Assembly: GCF_011761185.1 (NCBI RefSeq)
Contig: NZ_JAAOYM010000001.1
Location: 2,480,001 to 2,544,000, forward strand
Direction of reading: 5' to 3'
Origin: Saccharomonospora amisosensis
Lineage (GTDB): Bacteria > Actinomycetota > Actinomycetes > Mycobacteriales > Pseudonocardiaceae
Length of the DNA: 64,000 nucleotides
The notes under the pieces were generated by a model. The model had not been told where the DNA came from. It did not search any database and was given only the letters and a program-made list of their open reading frames with translations. The position numbers and the translations under genes were made by a program. How positions within the stretch are numbered: position 1 is the stretch's first letter; every line of letters begins with the position of its first letter. Of the stretch, positions 56,296-64,000 are shown piece after piece.

Positions 56296-56865
56296 TCACA
56301 ACTCCTCGGCGTGCTTCCAGCACCAGCCCCCGGGCTCGTTAGCCAGTTCGATGCGCATCGCACCCTTCGTTTGCTGACCTTCGGCCTCGAGCACCACATC
56401 AGCGGTCGCGGTAGCGGTGTCGCCCGATTCCCGCACCGGACCCCGCAGCTGGAACGACTCGACGAACACCGCCTCGCGCGTGAAACCACCCACCTCCGGT
56501 TCCGAACCGGCGCAGACCAACTCGTTGAGCGCGGCCGGATCCTTGTCGGCGAAGCCCTGCGCGATCCGTTCGGTCACCGCAGCCGCCGGGCCGTCGCCCG
56601 CGTCGACCTTGCCGTTGTCATCGAGCAGGAAACCCGGGGCCAGCAACCCGGTGACGAGGAAAGTCGCGACGGAGACTGCCCACGCGGACAACCCCAGCCA
56701 CAGTCCGGTCCGCTTCTTCGGCGGTGGCGGCTCGTGCTGGGCTTGCGGCGCCGCCGGGTAGTGGGCGAAGGACTGTGGATAGCCACCGGGCGGCGCCTGG
56801 CCACCCTGCGGGCACGGTCCTGGCTGCCCATACGGCGGCTGTGTCGACTGTGGCGGTTGTGTCAT
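56296..56865 (-). CDS. Proline-rich single-pass membrane protein (DUF4878-like)
   Basis: 189 residues from ATG 56865. A Pro/Gln-rich cytoplasmic part (about 1-50: MTQPPQSTQPPYGQPGPCPQGGQAPPGGYPQSFAHYPAAPQAQHEPPPPKKRT), one membrane segment (GLWLGLSAWAVSVATFLVTGLLAPGFL, about 54-80), then an outer domain of about 100 residues with cystatin-like DUF4878 features (VTERIAQGFADKDPAALNELVCAGSEPEV, ATATADVVLEAEGQQTKGAMRIELANEPGGWCWKHAEEL). Two Cys in the outer part may pair. Function unknown. Confidence 0.75.
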   Translation of the reverse strand: MTQPPQSTQPPYGQPGPCPQGGQAPPGGYPQSFAHYPAAPQAQHEPPPPKKRTGLWLGLSAWAVSVATFLVTGLLAPGFLLDDNGKVDAGDGPAAAVTERIAQGFADKDPAALNELVCAGSEPEVGGFTREAVFVESFQLRGPVRESGDTATATADVVLEAEGQQTKGAMRIELANEPGGWCWKHAEEL

Positions 56866-57004
56866 GGTTGCGGCCTTCCGTGCCTCACGGCGCCCCGATG
56901 GTGCGCGCGGTACTGAGACGCCCGGCCGACCCGAGTGGTTCGACCACCGCCGTGCGCGGACGCCGAACGCATTCTGCCCAATCCGGTTCGGGCCGTGAGC
57001 GGAA

Positions 57005-58396
57005 TCAGCCGGGTAGCAGTTCGGTGACCAACCGGGAGAGTTGCCGGGCGTCGCGGCACTCGTACATCGGCACCACCCGCGCGTACCGCCGCGCCGCCGA
57101 ATCACCCGTGCCCCACAGACCTTCCGGTTGGGGATTGAGCCAGTACACGTGCCGGGCACGCTCGGCGATCTGACGCAACGCGGGCAGGTTCGGGTCGCCG
57201 CCGTTGGTGCGTCCATCGCCGAGGATCAGCACACTCGTGCGCGGCCCCACGGCGTCCAGCCACTCCGACACGAACGTGTCGAGCGACTCGCCGTAGTCGC
57301 TGTTGGTGCCCCACCGCGTCAGCCTCGCCTGCGACATGATGCGCGCGGCGAGGTTCTCCGGCTCTCGCGCGCCCTCGCGCACCAGTTCGGTCACCTCATC
57401 GGTCCTGCCAACGAACGCGAAACTGCGGACCTTGCTGAACTGGTCGGCCAGTGCCTGCATGAGCAGCAACGTGAACTGTGCGAACCCGGCCACCGAGCCG
57501 GACATGTCGCACAGCAGCACCAGTTCCGGCCTGCCTGGGCGACGCTGTCGCCATGCGGGCCGCATCGCGACGCCGCCGGTGGCCAGCGACCTTCGCAAGG
57601 TCCGGCGCAGGTCCACACTGCCACGCCTGGCACGCCGGGCGCGGGCTGCGAGCCGGGTCGCCAGCTTGCGCGACAACGGCTGCACGGTCCTGCGTAGTTG
57701 CTCGAGCTGCTCGCGGCTCGCGCTGGTGAACGGCACCAGCTCAGCAGGAGGGGGCACGGCGTGCCGGGCGACGCGGTCACGGCCACGGACCTCGGCGGTG
57801 CGGCGACGGGCCTCGGCCCGAACCTGTTCACCGAACCCGGCGATGGCCGCCCTCGCCTGCTGCTCGGCGAGGGCGCGCTCGAACGCGCCCCCCGACCGCA
57901 TGGCCTGCAGCACCCGGCTCAACAGGGCCTGCGGCCGAACCAACTCCAGCGTCTGGTGCGCCGACCAACCGCTCAATTCCGCCGCACCACCCGAGCCGCC
58001 CTCGCCCGCAGGGCCGAACTGGCCGAACGCGTCCACCCCGGCGGCCGCCAGCGCACGCAGCCGTTCCGCGTCACCGGCGGCGAGTGCGGCCACGAGTTCG
58101 TCCCGCAACCGCGCGACCGTGTCAGGCGCGGTGTCCGACGTGGCGTCGATTGCCTCCGACTTCCCCACGGCGGCGGGGAAGTAGAGGTCGAACAGGGCGT
58201 CGAACACCTGACGCTGGCCTGATCGGCGCAGCAGTGTCGCGGCCAGCGCCTCCCGCAGCCTGGCCCGGTCGGCCAGCCCGAGCACATCCACCGCCGCCGC
58301 CGCGTCGACGGTTTCGCCGGGACCGACAGCGACACCGTGCTCCCGCAGCGCACCGGTGAACTCCACCAACCGGGCTGGCAGCGCCTCGCCGGTCAC
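57005..58396 (-). CDS. VWA-domain protein, CoxE-like
   Basis: 463 residues. The N-terminal three-quarters is helical (LVEFTGALREHGVAVGPGETVDAAAAVDVLGLADRARLREALAATLLRRS). The VWA domain begins near 288 and carries the MIDAS motif DMSGS (in ELVLLCDMSGSVAGF). It overlaps the MoxR ATPase stop by 4 bp. MoxR/CoxE pairs act as metal-dependent chaperones maturing enzymes such as CO dehydrogenase; no such target gene is nearby. Confidence 0.87.
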   Translation of the reverse strand: MTGEALPARLVEFTGALREHGVAVGPGETVDAAAAVDVLGLADRARLREALAATLLRRSGQRQVFDALFDLYFPAAVGKSEAIDATSDTAPDTVARLRDELVAALAAGDAERLRALAAAGVDAFGQFGPAGEGGSGGAAELSGWSAHQTLELVRPQALLSRVLQAMRSGGAFERALAEQQARAAIAGFGEQVRAEARRRTAEVRGRDRVARHAVPPPAELVPFTSASREQLEQLRRTVQPLSRKLATRLAARARRARRGSVDLRRTLRRSLATGGVAMRPAWRQRRPGRPELVLLCDMSGSVAGFAQFTLLLMQALADQFSKVRSFAFVGRTDEVTELVREGAREPENLAARIMSQARLTRWGTNSDYGESLDTFVSEWLDAVGPRTSVLILGDGRTNGGDPNLPALRQIAERARHVYWLNPQPEGLWGTGDSAARRYARVVPMYECRDARQLSRLVTELLPG

Positions 58397-59280
58397 GGCG
58401 ACGCCGGGTCCAGCAGGCTGTCCAACCGCAGTTCCGTCATCGCCTTGCGGTGGTCGGCCTGGTACTTCAGCAGTACGCCCAGACTGGTCCGCACCACCTG
58501 CTCGTCAACGGTGTCAGCTCCCAGAGCCAGCAGCGTGCGAGCCCAGTCCACGGTCTCGGCGATCGAGGGAGCCTTGCGCAGCTCCATCCCTCGCAGCGCC
58601 CCGACCACCCTGACCAGCGACTCCGCGAGTCGAACATCAAGCTCGGGAACCCGAAGCGTCACGATGTCGCGTTCCAGCTCCGGCGAGGGGAAGTCCAGAT
58701 GCAGGAAAAGGCAGCGCCGCTTCAGCGCCTCCGACAGTTCCCTGGTGGCATTGGAGGTCAGCAGCACGAGCGGCCTGCGCGCCGCGGTGATGGTGCCCAA
58801 CTCGGGCACGGTCACCTGGAAGTCACCGAGTACCTCCAGCAGCAGCCCCTCCATCTCGACGTCGGCCTTGTCGGTCTCGTCGATGAGCAGCACGGTTGGC
58901 TCCGCGTTGCGGATCGCCGTCAACAGCGGGCGGGGGAGCAGGTACTCCTCGCTGAACACCTCCTCGCGGGTGGTGTCCCACCGCTCGTCCCGCGCGGCCG
59001 TGATCCGCAGCAACTGCTTGGCGTGGTTCCACTCGTACAGCGCGCGGGCCTCGTCGATGCCCTCGTAGCACTGCAGCCGCACCAGCTCGCTGCTCGTGGC
59101 CTGAGCCAGCGCGCGCGCCAACTCGGTCTTGCCAACCCCCGCAGGGCCCTCGACCAGCAGCGGCTTGCCCAGCCGGTCGGCGAGGAACACCGTCGTGGCC
59201 ACCGCGTTGGAGGCGAGATATCCGGCACCGGCGAGCCGTTCGACGACCTCGTCGACGGAGCTGAACAGTGGTTGCTGCAT
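58393..59280 (-). CDS. MoxR-family AAA+ ATPase
   Basis: 295 residues. Walker A GPAGVGKTEL (45-54), Walker B VLLIDETDKAD (about 131-141), and the MoxR insert VFSEEYLLPRPLLTAIRNAEP. Sensor-1 LTSNATRELSEALKRRCLFLHLDFP is present. It is the first gene of a pair with the VWA protein. It starts at ATG 59280 without an evident SD. Confidence 0.9.
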   Translation of the reverse strand: MQQPLFSSVDEVVERLAGAGYLASNAVATTVFLADRLGKPLLVEGPAGVGKTELARALAQATSSELVRLQCYEGIDEARALYEWNHAKQLLRITAARDERWDTTREEVFSEEYLLPRPLLTAIRNAEPTVLLIDETDKADVEMEGLLLEVLGDFQVTVPELGTITAARRPLVLLTSNATRELSEALKRRCLFLHLDFPSPELERDIVTLRVPELDVRLAESLVRVVGALRGMELRKAPSIAETVDWARTLLALGADTVDEQVVRTSLGVLLKYQADHRKAMTELRLDSLLDPASP

Positions 59281-59505
59281 GCCTCATTGTCGCCACGCCA
59301 AACCGATCGGCAGCGCTGGGCGTGTCCCAGGTCACCCCGACAGCACCTGTGACGGACGGTCGGCTATAGTCACCGGCGATGATGACCGGGATGGCGTTAT
59401 GCCACACACAGATTGGTGACCCGGTAGTCACCTGAGCGCCGCGCGGGCGCCGCCGCTGTCGTGATTGACCACAGGTTCGAAAGCTCAATCACAACAGGAG
59501 GAATC

Positions 59506-59883
59506 TTGAGCGCGCGTTTCAACCACACCATCATCGCCGCGAAGAACAAGGACGAATCCGCGGCCTTCTTCCGCGACATCCTCGAACTGGCACAGGCCCC
59601 GTCCTGGGGCGTGTTCAGCAACCTCAGCTGTGAGGACGGCGTGCTGTTGCAGTTCGCGGAACCGCCGGTCGAGGCCATCCAGATGCAGCACTACGCGTTC
59701 CTGGTGGATGACGAGTTGTTCGACCGAGCGTACGCACGGCTTGTCGAGCGGGGGATCGAGCATGCGGCCGACCCGTTCTTCAAACGCACCGGTGAGATCA
59801 ACTTTGGGCACGATGGGCGAGGGGTCTACTTCTACGATCCCGCGGGGCACGGGATCGAAATGATCACCCGGCCGTACCTGTGA
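59506..59883 (+). CDS. VOC-family protein
   Basis: 125 residues from TTG 59506, with CAGGAGG upstream; an in-frame GTG at 59461 has none. LSARFNHTIIAAKNKDESAAFFRDILELAQAPSWGVFSNLSCEDGVLLQFAEPPVEAIQMQHYAFLVDDELFDRAYARLVERGIEHAADPFFKRTGEINFGHDGRGVYFYDPAGHGIEMITRPYL shows two VOC halves with putative metal ligands H7, H-x-x-F and E (GHGIEMITRPY). It is transcribed alone. Confidence 0.87.
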   Translation: MSARFNHTIIAAKNKDESAAFFRDILELAQAPSWGVFSNLSCEDGVLLQFAEPPVEAIQMQHYAFLVDDELFDRAYARLVERGIEHAADPFFKRTGEINFGHDGRGVYFYDPAGHGIEMITRPYL

Positions 59884-59976
59884 CCAGCGGTGGCCGCGGC
59901 AATGCGGACATCCCGCCCGCCGCGGCCACCACGACCCCGCCCTCGCCACGCCTGGCGAGTGCGGGCGTCACGGCGG

Positions 59977-60951
59977 TCAGGAAAGCCCCGCGTACTTCGT
60001 CGCCAGTTCCATACCGATCCGGCCGAGCTCACGCCGCACCTCGTCCGGTTCGACGACCGTCACCGACGCGCCGAACCCCGCGAGGTGCTCGGCAAGCGAC
60101 AGTGCGCTGTGACCGGCCAGCCTGACCCGCACCCTGCCGTCCCCGACCTCGCCGACCTCGCCGACGCCTTCGCCGCCTTCGACGTGACAGTGCCGCCCGA
60201 ACTGGTTGCGCAGCACGGAAACCAGCCACGGCGGCACCAGCACGGTGACCGAAACACCGGCACGCCTGCGCTCCACCTCCCGCGCCACCCGCTCCCACGC
60301 CTGGGAGAGCTCGAAGTCGGCGGGCCGCTCACCCGCAAGGTCGCTGACCTCGACGTCGCGTACCCGGTCAAGCCGGAACGTGCGCTGACCTCGCTCGGTG
60401 CCCGCCAGCAGATACCAGACGCCGTCCTTGCTCACCAGACCCCACGGGTCCACCATCCGCCGCGTCGCCTGCCCCGTCCTGCCCTCGTAACCCAGCCGCA
60501 GCTTGCGGCGCCGAACCACGGCCGACTGGATCGTGCCCAGCACCTCCGGTCGGGCAGGGCCGAGCTCACCCCACCCCGTGGAATCCACCACCACCGCGTC
60601 CGCCGCGGCCTGCGCGTCGGCGCGGAAGGTGTCCGGCAGCGCCCGCACCAGCTTGCGCAGCGCCGACCGCGCCCCCGGTGACGATCCGGCCAACGGACCC
60701 GCCAGCAGGAACAACTCCTGCGCCTCGCCCTCGGTGAGCCCGCTCAGGTCGGTACGCGCGCCACCGACCAGCGACCACCCGCCGCCCCGACCCGGCTGCG
60801 AGTACACCGGCACACCCGCCGCCGACAGCGCCTCCAGGTCACGCCGGGCGGTGGCCACCGACACCTCCAGTTCCCCGGCCAGTTCCGGGGCGGTGACCCG
60901 GCCACGGGCCTGCATCAGCAACAGGACAGCCACGAGACGATCGGCACGCAC
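59977..60951 (-). CDS. WYL-domain transcriptional regulator (YafY/DeoR-like)
   Basis: 324 residues from GTG 60951; the ATG at 60981 is an in-frame alternative. The N-terminal winged helix is ADRLVAVLLLMQARGRVTAPELAGELEVSVATARRDLEALSAAGVPVYSQPGRGGGWSLVGG. The WYL domain is around 125-195 (AVVRRRKLRLGYEGRTGQATRRMVDPWGLVSKDGVWYLLAGTERGQRTFRLDRVRDVEVSD), with a WCX-type C-terminal domain. WYL proteins sense nucleotides or nucleic-acid ligands and often act as repressors. It is divergent from a VOC gene. Confidence 0.9.
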   Translation of the reverse strand: MRADRLVAVLLLMQARGRVTAPELAGELEVSVATARRDLEALSAAGVPVYSQPGRGGGWSLVGGARTDLSGLTEGEAQELFLLAGPLAGSSPGARSALRKLVRALPDTFRADAQAAADAVVVDSTGWGELGPARPEVLGTIQSAVVRRRKLRLGYEGRTGQATRRMVDPWGLVSKDGVWYLLAGTERGQRTFRLDRVRDVEVSDLAGERPADFELSQAWERVAREVERRRAGVSVTVLVPPWLVSVLRNQFGRHCHVEGGEGVGEVGEVGDGRVRVRLAGHSALSLAEHLAGFGASVTVVEPDEVRRELGRIGMELATKYAGLS

Positions 60952-61043
60952 GCCTTCGAGTCTCGCAGCAAAACAGCTCACAGGATGAGCGGTTTCGCGG
61001 GCAATCCTGGGTGCCGGATCACCGAACGGGAAGGAATCCCAAC

Positions 61044-61451
61044 ATGTTGCGAGGACTCAGCACCGTCAGCTTCTTCGCCGACGACGTGCCCGCGGCCGCC
61101 CGCTTCTACACCGAACTGCTCGGCGTCGAGCCCTACTTCGTGCGCCCTGTCGAAGGGCCGCCCGCCTACGTGGAATTCCGACTCGGCGACCTGCAACACG
61201 AACTGGGCATCATCGACAGCCGCTACGCCGCACACCGCAGCGGACCGGATCCGGCTGGTGCGGTCGTGTACTGGCACGTCGACGACGTCGGCGGCAGCTA
61301 CGAACGGCTGCTGTCGATGGGGGCGAAGGCACACGAAGCACCGCAGGACCGGGGAGAGGGCTTCATCACCGCGACCGTCACCGACCCGTTCGGCAACCTG
61401 CTCGGCATCATGTTCAACCCGCACTACCTGGAGATGCTGCCCAGCCGGTAG
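61044..61451 (+). CDS. VOC-family protein
   Basis: 135 residues from ATG 61044 (AAGGA upstream). LRGLSTVSFFADDVPAAARFYTELLGVEPYFVRPVEGPPAYVEFRLGDLQHELGIIDSRYAAHRSGPDPAGAVVYWHVDDVGGSYERLLSMGAKAHEAPQDRGEGFITATVTDPFGNLLGIMFNPHY shows the full glyoxalase-like pattern (H53-type ligand, E, VTDPFGNLLGI). It is divergent from the WYL regulator across 93 bp, so it is its probable target. Confidence 0.87.
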   Translation: MLRGLSTVSFFADDVPAAARFYTELLGVEPYFVRPVEGPPAYVEFRLGDLQHELGIIDSRYAAHRSGPDPAGAVVYWHVDDVGGSYERLLSMGAKAHEAPQDRGEGFITATVTDPFGNLLGIMFNPHYLEMLPSR

Positions 61452-61458
61452 GTGTGCC

Positions 61459-62256
61459 TCAGCCGGGAGGAGTGGAGGTGGGCAAGGTTGCGACCAGCAC
61501 CGTCGCGCCCACCTCCTCGCACACGCGCACCGAAGGCACCAACCCGGCCTCGCCGACGAGGGTCCGCGCCGAGGGGAGTTGGGATCGCGCCACCTCGAAC
61601 AGCACGTGGCCGGTCGGGCCGAGCCAGCGCAGCGCGGCGGCGGCGAGTCTGCGGACCATCGACAACCCGTCGGCGCCGCCGTCGAGCGCGCGGCGCGGTT
61701 CGTGATCGCGCGCCTCCGGGGGCATGGTGGCCACCGCCTCACTCGGCACGTACGGCACGTTGGCGACCAAGACATCGACCCGGCCCCGCAGCCCGGCGGG
61801 AAGTGGCTCGTCGAGGTCGCCCTCATACACGACCGCATCGGTGCCTGCCAGATTGCGGCGCGCGCACCCAACGGCGGCGGGCTCGAGATCGGCGGCGTGC
61901 AGTTGGATCCCCGGCACAGCCGCGAGGATGGCGGCACCGATGGCGCCGCAGCCGCAGCACAGGTCCACCACGACGGCACCGGGCCGGGCAAGCGTCGCTG
62001 CCTGTCGCGCGAGGAACTCGGTGCGGCGGCGAGGAACGAACACGCCGGGGTCCACGGCGACGCGCAGCCCGCAGAACTCAGCCCAGCCGAGGACGTGTTC
62101 CAGCGGAACACCCGACACCCGCCGGTCGAGCAACAGGCGAAGCTCGGCCGGGTCCGTGGTGGCCGCGCTCAGGAGGTGGGCCTCGTCCTCCGCGAACACG
62201 CAGCCCGCCGCCCTGAGGGTGCGGACCAGCATGGCTTGATCAAGGGGGAGTGACAT
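61459..62256 (-). CDS. PrmC/HemK-like N5-glutamine methyltransferase paralogue
   Basis: 265 residues from ATG 62256, with AAGGG upstream. The N-terminal part (AAGCVFAEDEAHLLSAATTDPAELRLLLDRRVSGVPLEHVLGWAEFCGLRVAVDPGVFVPRRRTEFLARQAATLARPGAVVVDLCCGCGAIGAAIL) matches HemK, with motif I VVDLCCGCGAIG. The catalytic NPPY is replaced by NVPY (LVANVPYVPSEAV). This marks the actinobacterial putative protein-methyltransferase group rather than true PrmC. Confidence 0.84.
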   Translation of the reverse strand: MSLPLDQAMLVRTLRAAGCVFAEDEAHLLSAATTDPAELRLLLDRRVSGVPLEHVLGWAEFCGLRVAVDPGVFVPRRRTEFLARQAATLARPGAVVVDLCCGCGAIGAAILAAVPGIQLHAADLEPAAVGCARRNLAGTDAVVYEGDLDEPLPAGLRGRVDVLVANVPYVPSEAVATMPPEARDHEPRRALDGGADGLSMVRRLAAAALRWLGPTGHVLFEVARSQLPSARTLVGEAGLVPSVRVCEEVGATVLVATLPTSTPPG

Positions 62257-62478
62257 CGAAAGCGCCCTTCGAGTGCCGTGGGCGCTCACGCTCGTCGAGC
62301 GGTCAGCGGACCGCCGGGGTGAGCACCCGAACGTTACTGGCGGAAACGGGTCTCACCTCCTCGGCCGATGTTGCTGCGTGGACCGACCCTACCGGACCGC
62401 ACCAGTGCCTCGGGCCCTTGCCTTGATCAGGGAAGCCGAAGCCAGCCGGACCAGGTGTGCGCCGACTGAGCCGAAGAC

Positions 62479-62526
62479 TGGTATTTCTATACCGACAGAC
62501 GCTAGGGTGCCGGTATAGAAATACCA
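62479..62526. promoter_or_regulatory. Nested palindromic operator upstream of map
   Basis: TGGTATTTCTATACCG (62479-62494) and CGGTATAGAAATACCA (62511-62526) are exact reverse complements 16 bases apart. Each arm is itself a GGTAT-N4-ATACC dyad, so two repressor sites lie head to head. A TAGGGT -10-like box sits in the spacer. Confidence 0.75.
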
Positions 62527-62551
62527 ACACTCCGGAACGTGCGAGGCACTC

Positions 62552-63376
62552 GTGATCGAACTGAAGACGTCCGCGGAGATACAACGAATGCACCTGGCAG
62601 GCCGGTTCGTCGCCGAGGTGCTCTCCGAGGTCGGCCGGCTTGCCGATGTCGGCGTGAACCTCCTGGACCTGGAGCACCACGTGCGCGGCATGCTCGGACG
62701 ACGCGGGGCGCAGTCGTGCTACTGGGACTACGCGCCGTCCTTCGGAAGGGGCCCGTTTCGCAACGTCATCTGCCTGTCGGTCAACGACGCTGTCCTGCAC
62801 GGTTTGCCCCACGACTACACCCTTCGCGACGGGGACGTGCTCAGCATGGACCTCGCCGCCAGTATCGACGGTTGGGTGGCCGACTCGGCGCGCACGATCG
62901 TCGTCGGAACCGCCGCCGAGCAGGACCTGCGGCTCATTCGCGCGACCGAGGAGGCGCTGGAGGCGGCGATCGACGCGGCGCGCCCGGGAAACCGGCTGGG
63001 GGACATCTCCTCGGCGATCTGGGCGGTGGCCCGTGACTACGGCTATCCGGTCAACGCCGAGTTCGGTGGCCACGGGCTGGGCCGCACCATGCACGAGGAG
63101 CCGCACGTGTCCAACCGGGGCAGGGCCGGACGCGGCCTCACCCTCCGCCCAGGCCTGACCCTCGCGCTCGAACCCTGGTTCGCCCGTACGACCGACCGCA
63201 TCCGCTACGACGCCGACGGCTGGACGATTCGGTCGGCCGATGGCTCACGCACTGCCCACTCCGAACACACGATCGCCATCACAGCCGACGCCCCCTTGGT
63301 GCTCACCCGGCGTGAATCGGAGCGCCCCGCGACGCGGTCGAGCACCGCCGGCAGGCTATCCACAACGGACGGCTGA
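62552..63376 (+). CDS. map: Methionine aminopeptidase, type I
   Basis: 274 residues from GTG 62552. Metal ligands D100 (LSMDLAASI), D111 (VADSARTIVVG), H174 (FGGHGLGRTMHEEPHV), E207 (LALEPWF) and E238 (AHSEHTIAI) are all present, with the substrate histidine H83 (VLHGLPHD). It is longer than a minimal Map at the C-terminus (about 25 residues of RRESERPATRSSTAGRLST). It is the only gene behind a striking operator, suggesting an inducible second Map copy rather than the housekeeping one. Confidence 0.93.
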   Translation: MIELKTSAEIQRMHLAGRFVAEVLSEVGRLADVGVNLLDLEHHVRGMLGRRGAQSCYWDYAPSFGRGPFRNVICLSVNDAVLHGLPHDYTLRDGDVLSMDLAASIDGWVADSARTIVVGTAAEQDLRLIRATEEALEAAIDAARPGNRLGDISSAIWAVARDYGYPVNAEFGGHGLGRTMHEEPHVSNRGRAGRGLTLRPGLTLALEPWFARTTDRIRYDADGWTIRSADGSRTAHSEHTIAITADAPLVLTRRESERPATRSSTAGRLSTTDG

Positions 63377-63425
63377 TCGCGGAGCCTCGCGACGCCGGGC
63401 AGTCCGGTGGCTGTCGCCGCGTCGG

Positions 63426-63971
63426 CTACCAAGCGGGCAGGCTGACTCGCAGCCGCAGGCCGTGCGCGACGGCCACGCGGTCGACGATCGTGGTCGTGTG
63501 CCAGCCGCGCAGCCCGGCGTGCAGGGCCGCGCGCACCCGGGGCAGCCGCCGGACGTGCCGGAGGAACGAACCCCGGCGCAGCACCCGCCCTCGGCTGCGT
63601 TGACCGGCGGCGGCCTGCTCGGGCGGGCACTCCACCCACACGAAGTGCCGGGCACGCCCAGCGAGCTGCCCCAGCAGTCGCAGCCATGCCCTGGTCGCCG
63701 CGCCGGTCGCGGGATCGTGCACCACTACCGGGCTGGCGTCGCGCAGGACGTGCCACGTCACGCGAAGCCGGTGCAGGACATGCACCAGTGGTCGGTACCG
63801 CGAGTACGGCGTCCTCGGCAGCAGAGCGCGGAGTCGGTCCCGCAGCTGGTCCGAATCCAGCACCGTGACCGGAGTGTCCGATTCGGTGCAGCGCAGCAGT
63901 GTGCTCTTGCCGGATCCGGGTAGCCCCGCGATGACCACCAGTGCCCTTGGTTCGATCGTCAGACGCCGCAT
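63426..63971 (-). CDS. P-loop AAA-type ATPase/kinase-like protein
   Basis: 181 residues. Walker A GLPGSGKSTLL (15-25) is followed by a Walker-B-like VVVHDPATGAATRAWLRLLGQLAGRARHFVWVECPPEQA. The lid is Arg-rich (RSRGRVLRRGSFLRHVRRLPRVRAAL). It resembles Zeta/KTI12-type or nucleoside-kinase-like proteins of Actinobacteria. It begins near the right edge of the window, so its operon partners are unseen. Confidence 0.75.
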   Translation of the reverse strand: MRRLTIEPRALVVIAGLPGSGKSTLLRCTESDTPVTVLDSDQLRDRLRALLPRTPYSRYRPLVHVLHRLRVTWHVLRDASPVVVHDPATGAATRAWLRLLGQLAGRARHFVWVECPPEQAAAGQRSRGRVLRRGSFLRHVRRLPRVRAALHAGLRGWHTTTIVDRVAVAHGLRLRVSLPAW

Positions 63972-64000
63972 GAAGGGGCCAACGAACGCCGAGCGGGCGT

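Noticed and set aside
1-64000. CRISPR array
   Set aside because: No series of evenly spaced direct repeats was seen.
1-64000. tRNA or rRNA genes
   Set aside because: No cloverleaf or rRNA-like segment recognised in intergenic regions; a dedicated scan could still find one.

Overview
The window is high-GC actinomycete chromosome. Gene content points to Pseudonocardiaceae (Amycolatopsis/Saccharomonospora/Prauserella type) or a close relative: an MptB-like polyprenol-phosphomannose mannosyltransferase, the DUF3090 and SCO1664 families, DUF3097, DUF6230/DUF6114, a mycothiol-era DinB-like protein, frequent GTG/TTG starts and Tat/lipoprotein exports. The genus is inferred from gene families; no rRNA or tRNA gene was recognised.

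Layout. 1-20 kb is orderly and core-like: a GH92 mannosidase cut by the window edge, divergent mptB, an F420/PPOX protein, DUF3090-SCO1664-DUF3097, an NfeD/SPFH pair, GNAT and SGNH enzymes, a YciI/ECF42 sigma module, a PCuAC-DyP operon, an acyl-CoA synthetase, VOC/CGNR/SRPBCC genes, an alkyl-sulfatase-like hydrolase and LysE. 20-43 kb is accessory and decaying. It holds a methyltransferase-ArsR segment bounded by a 39-bp inverted repeat, two relics of Tn3-family transposase, a truncated ABC ATPase, an AT-rich island between a coiled-coil zinc protein and an orphan, a secreted PKD-like protein, a multiply frameshifted gene, a frameshifted ECF41 sigma factor, a second YciI/ECF42 module, a HEAT/MerR-HEAT pair, a second CGNR gene, a tyrosine recombinase and a frameshifted MerR-PP2C fusion. 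43-53 kb carries a streptavidin homologue without a signal peptide, a flavoprotein with a small unknown partner, a protein made of three tandem copies of one unrecognised domain, an MFS exporter, an HTH/serine-hydrolase operon with twin palindromes, a third YciI/ECF42 module and an arylamine N-acetyltransferase. 53-64 kb returns to core-like genes: DUF6230-DUF6114, MoxR/CoxE, a WYL regulator, a PrmC-like methyltransferase, a methionine aminopeptidase behind a nested palindrome, and a P-loop ATPase.

How parts work together. Three separate DGPF(YciI)/ECF42 modules lie within 42 kb. Two carry, just upstream, the pattern TGTCGA-N17-CG(A/T)C, which matches what I recall of ECF42 promoters and suggests autoregulation. 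The ECF41 gene has TGTCACA-N16-GGTC upstream. Many small enzyme genes (VOC, SRPBCC, GNAT, PPOX) sit beside one-component regulators (ArsR, PadR, CGNR, MerR, HTH, WYL) with clear palindromic sites. The accessory part therefore reads as a dense patchwork of small stress or detoxification switches, several already broken.
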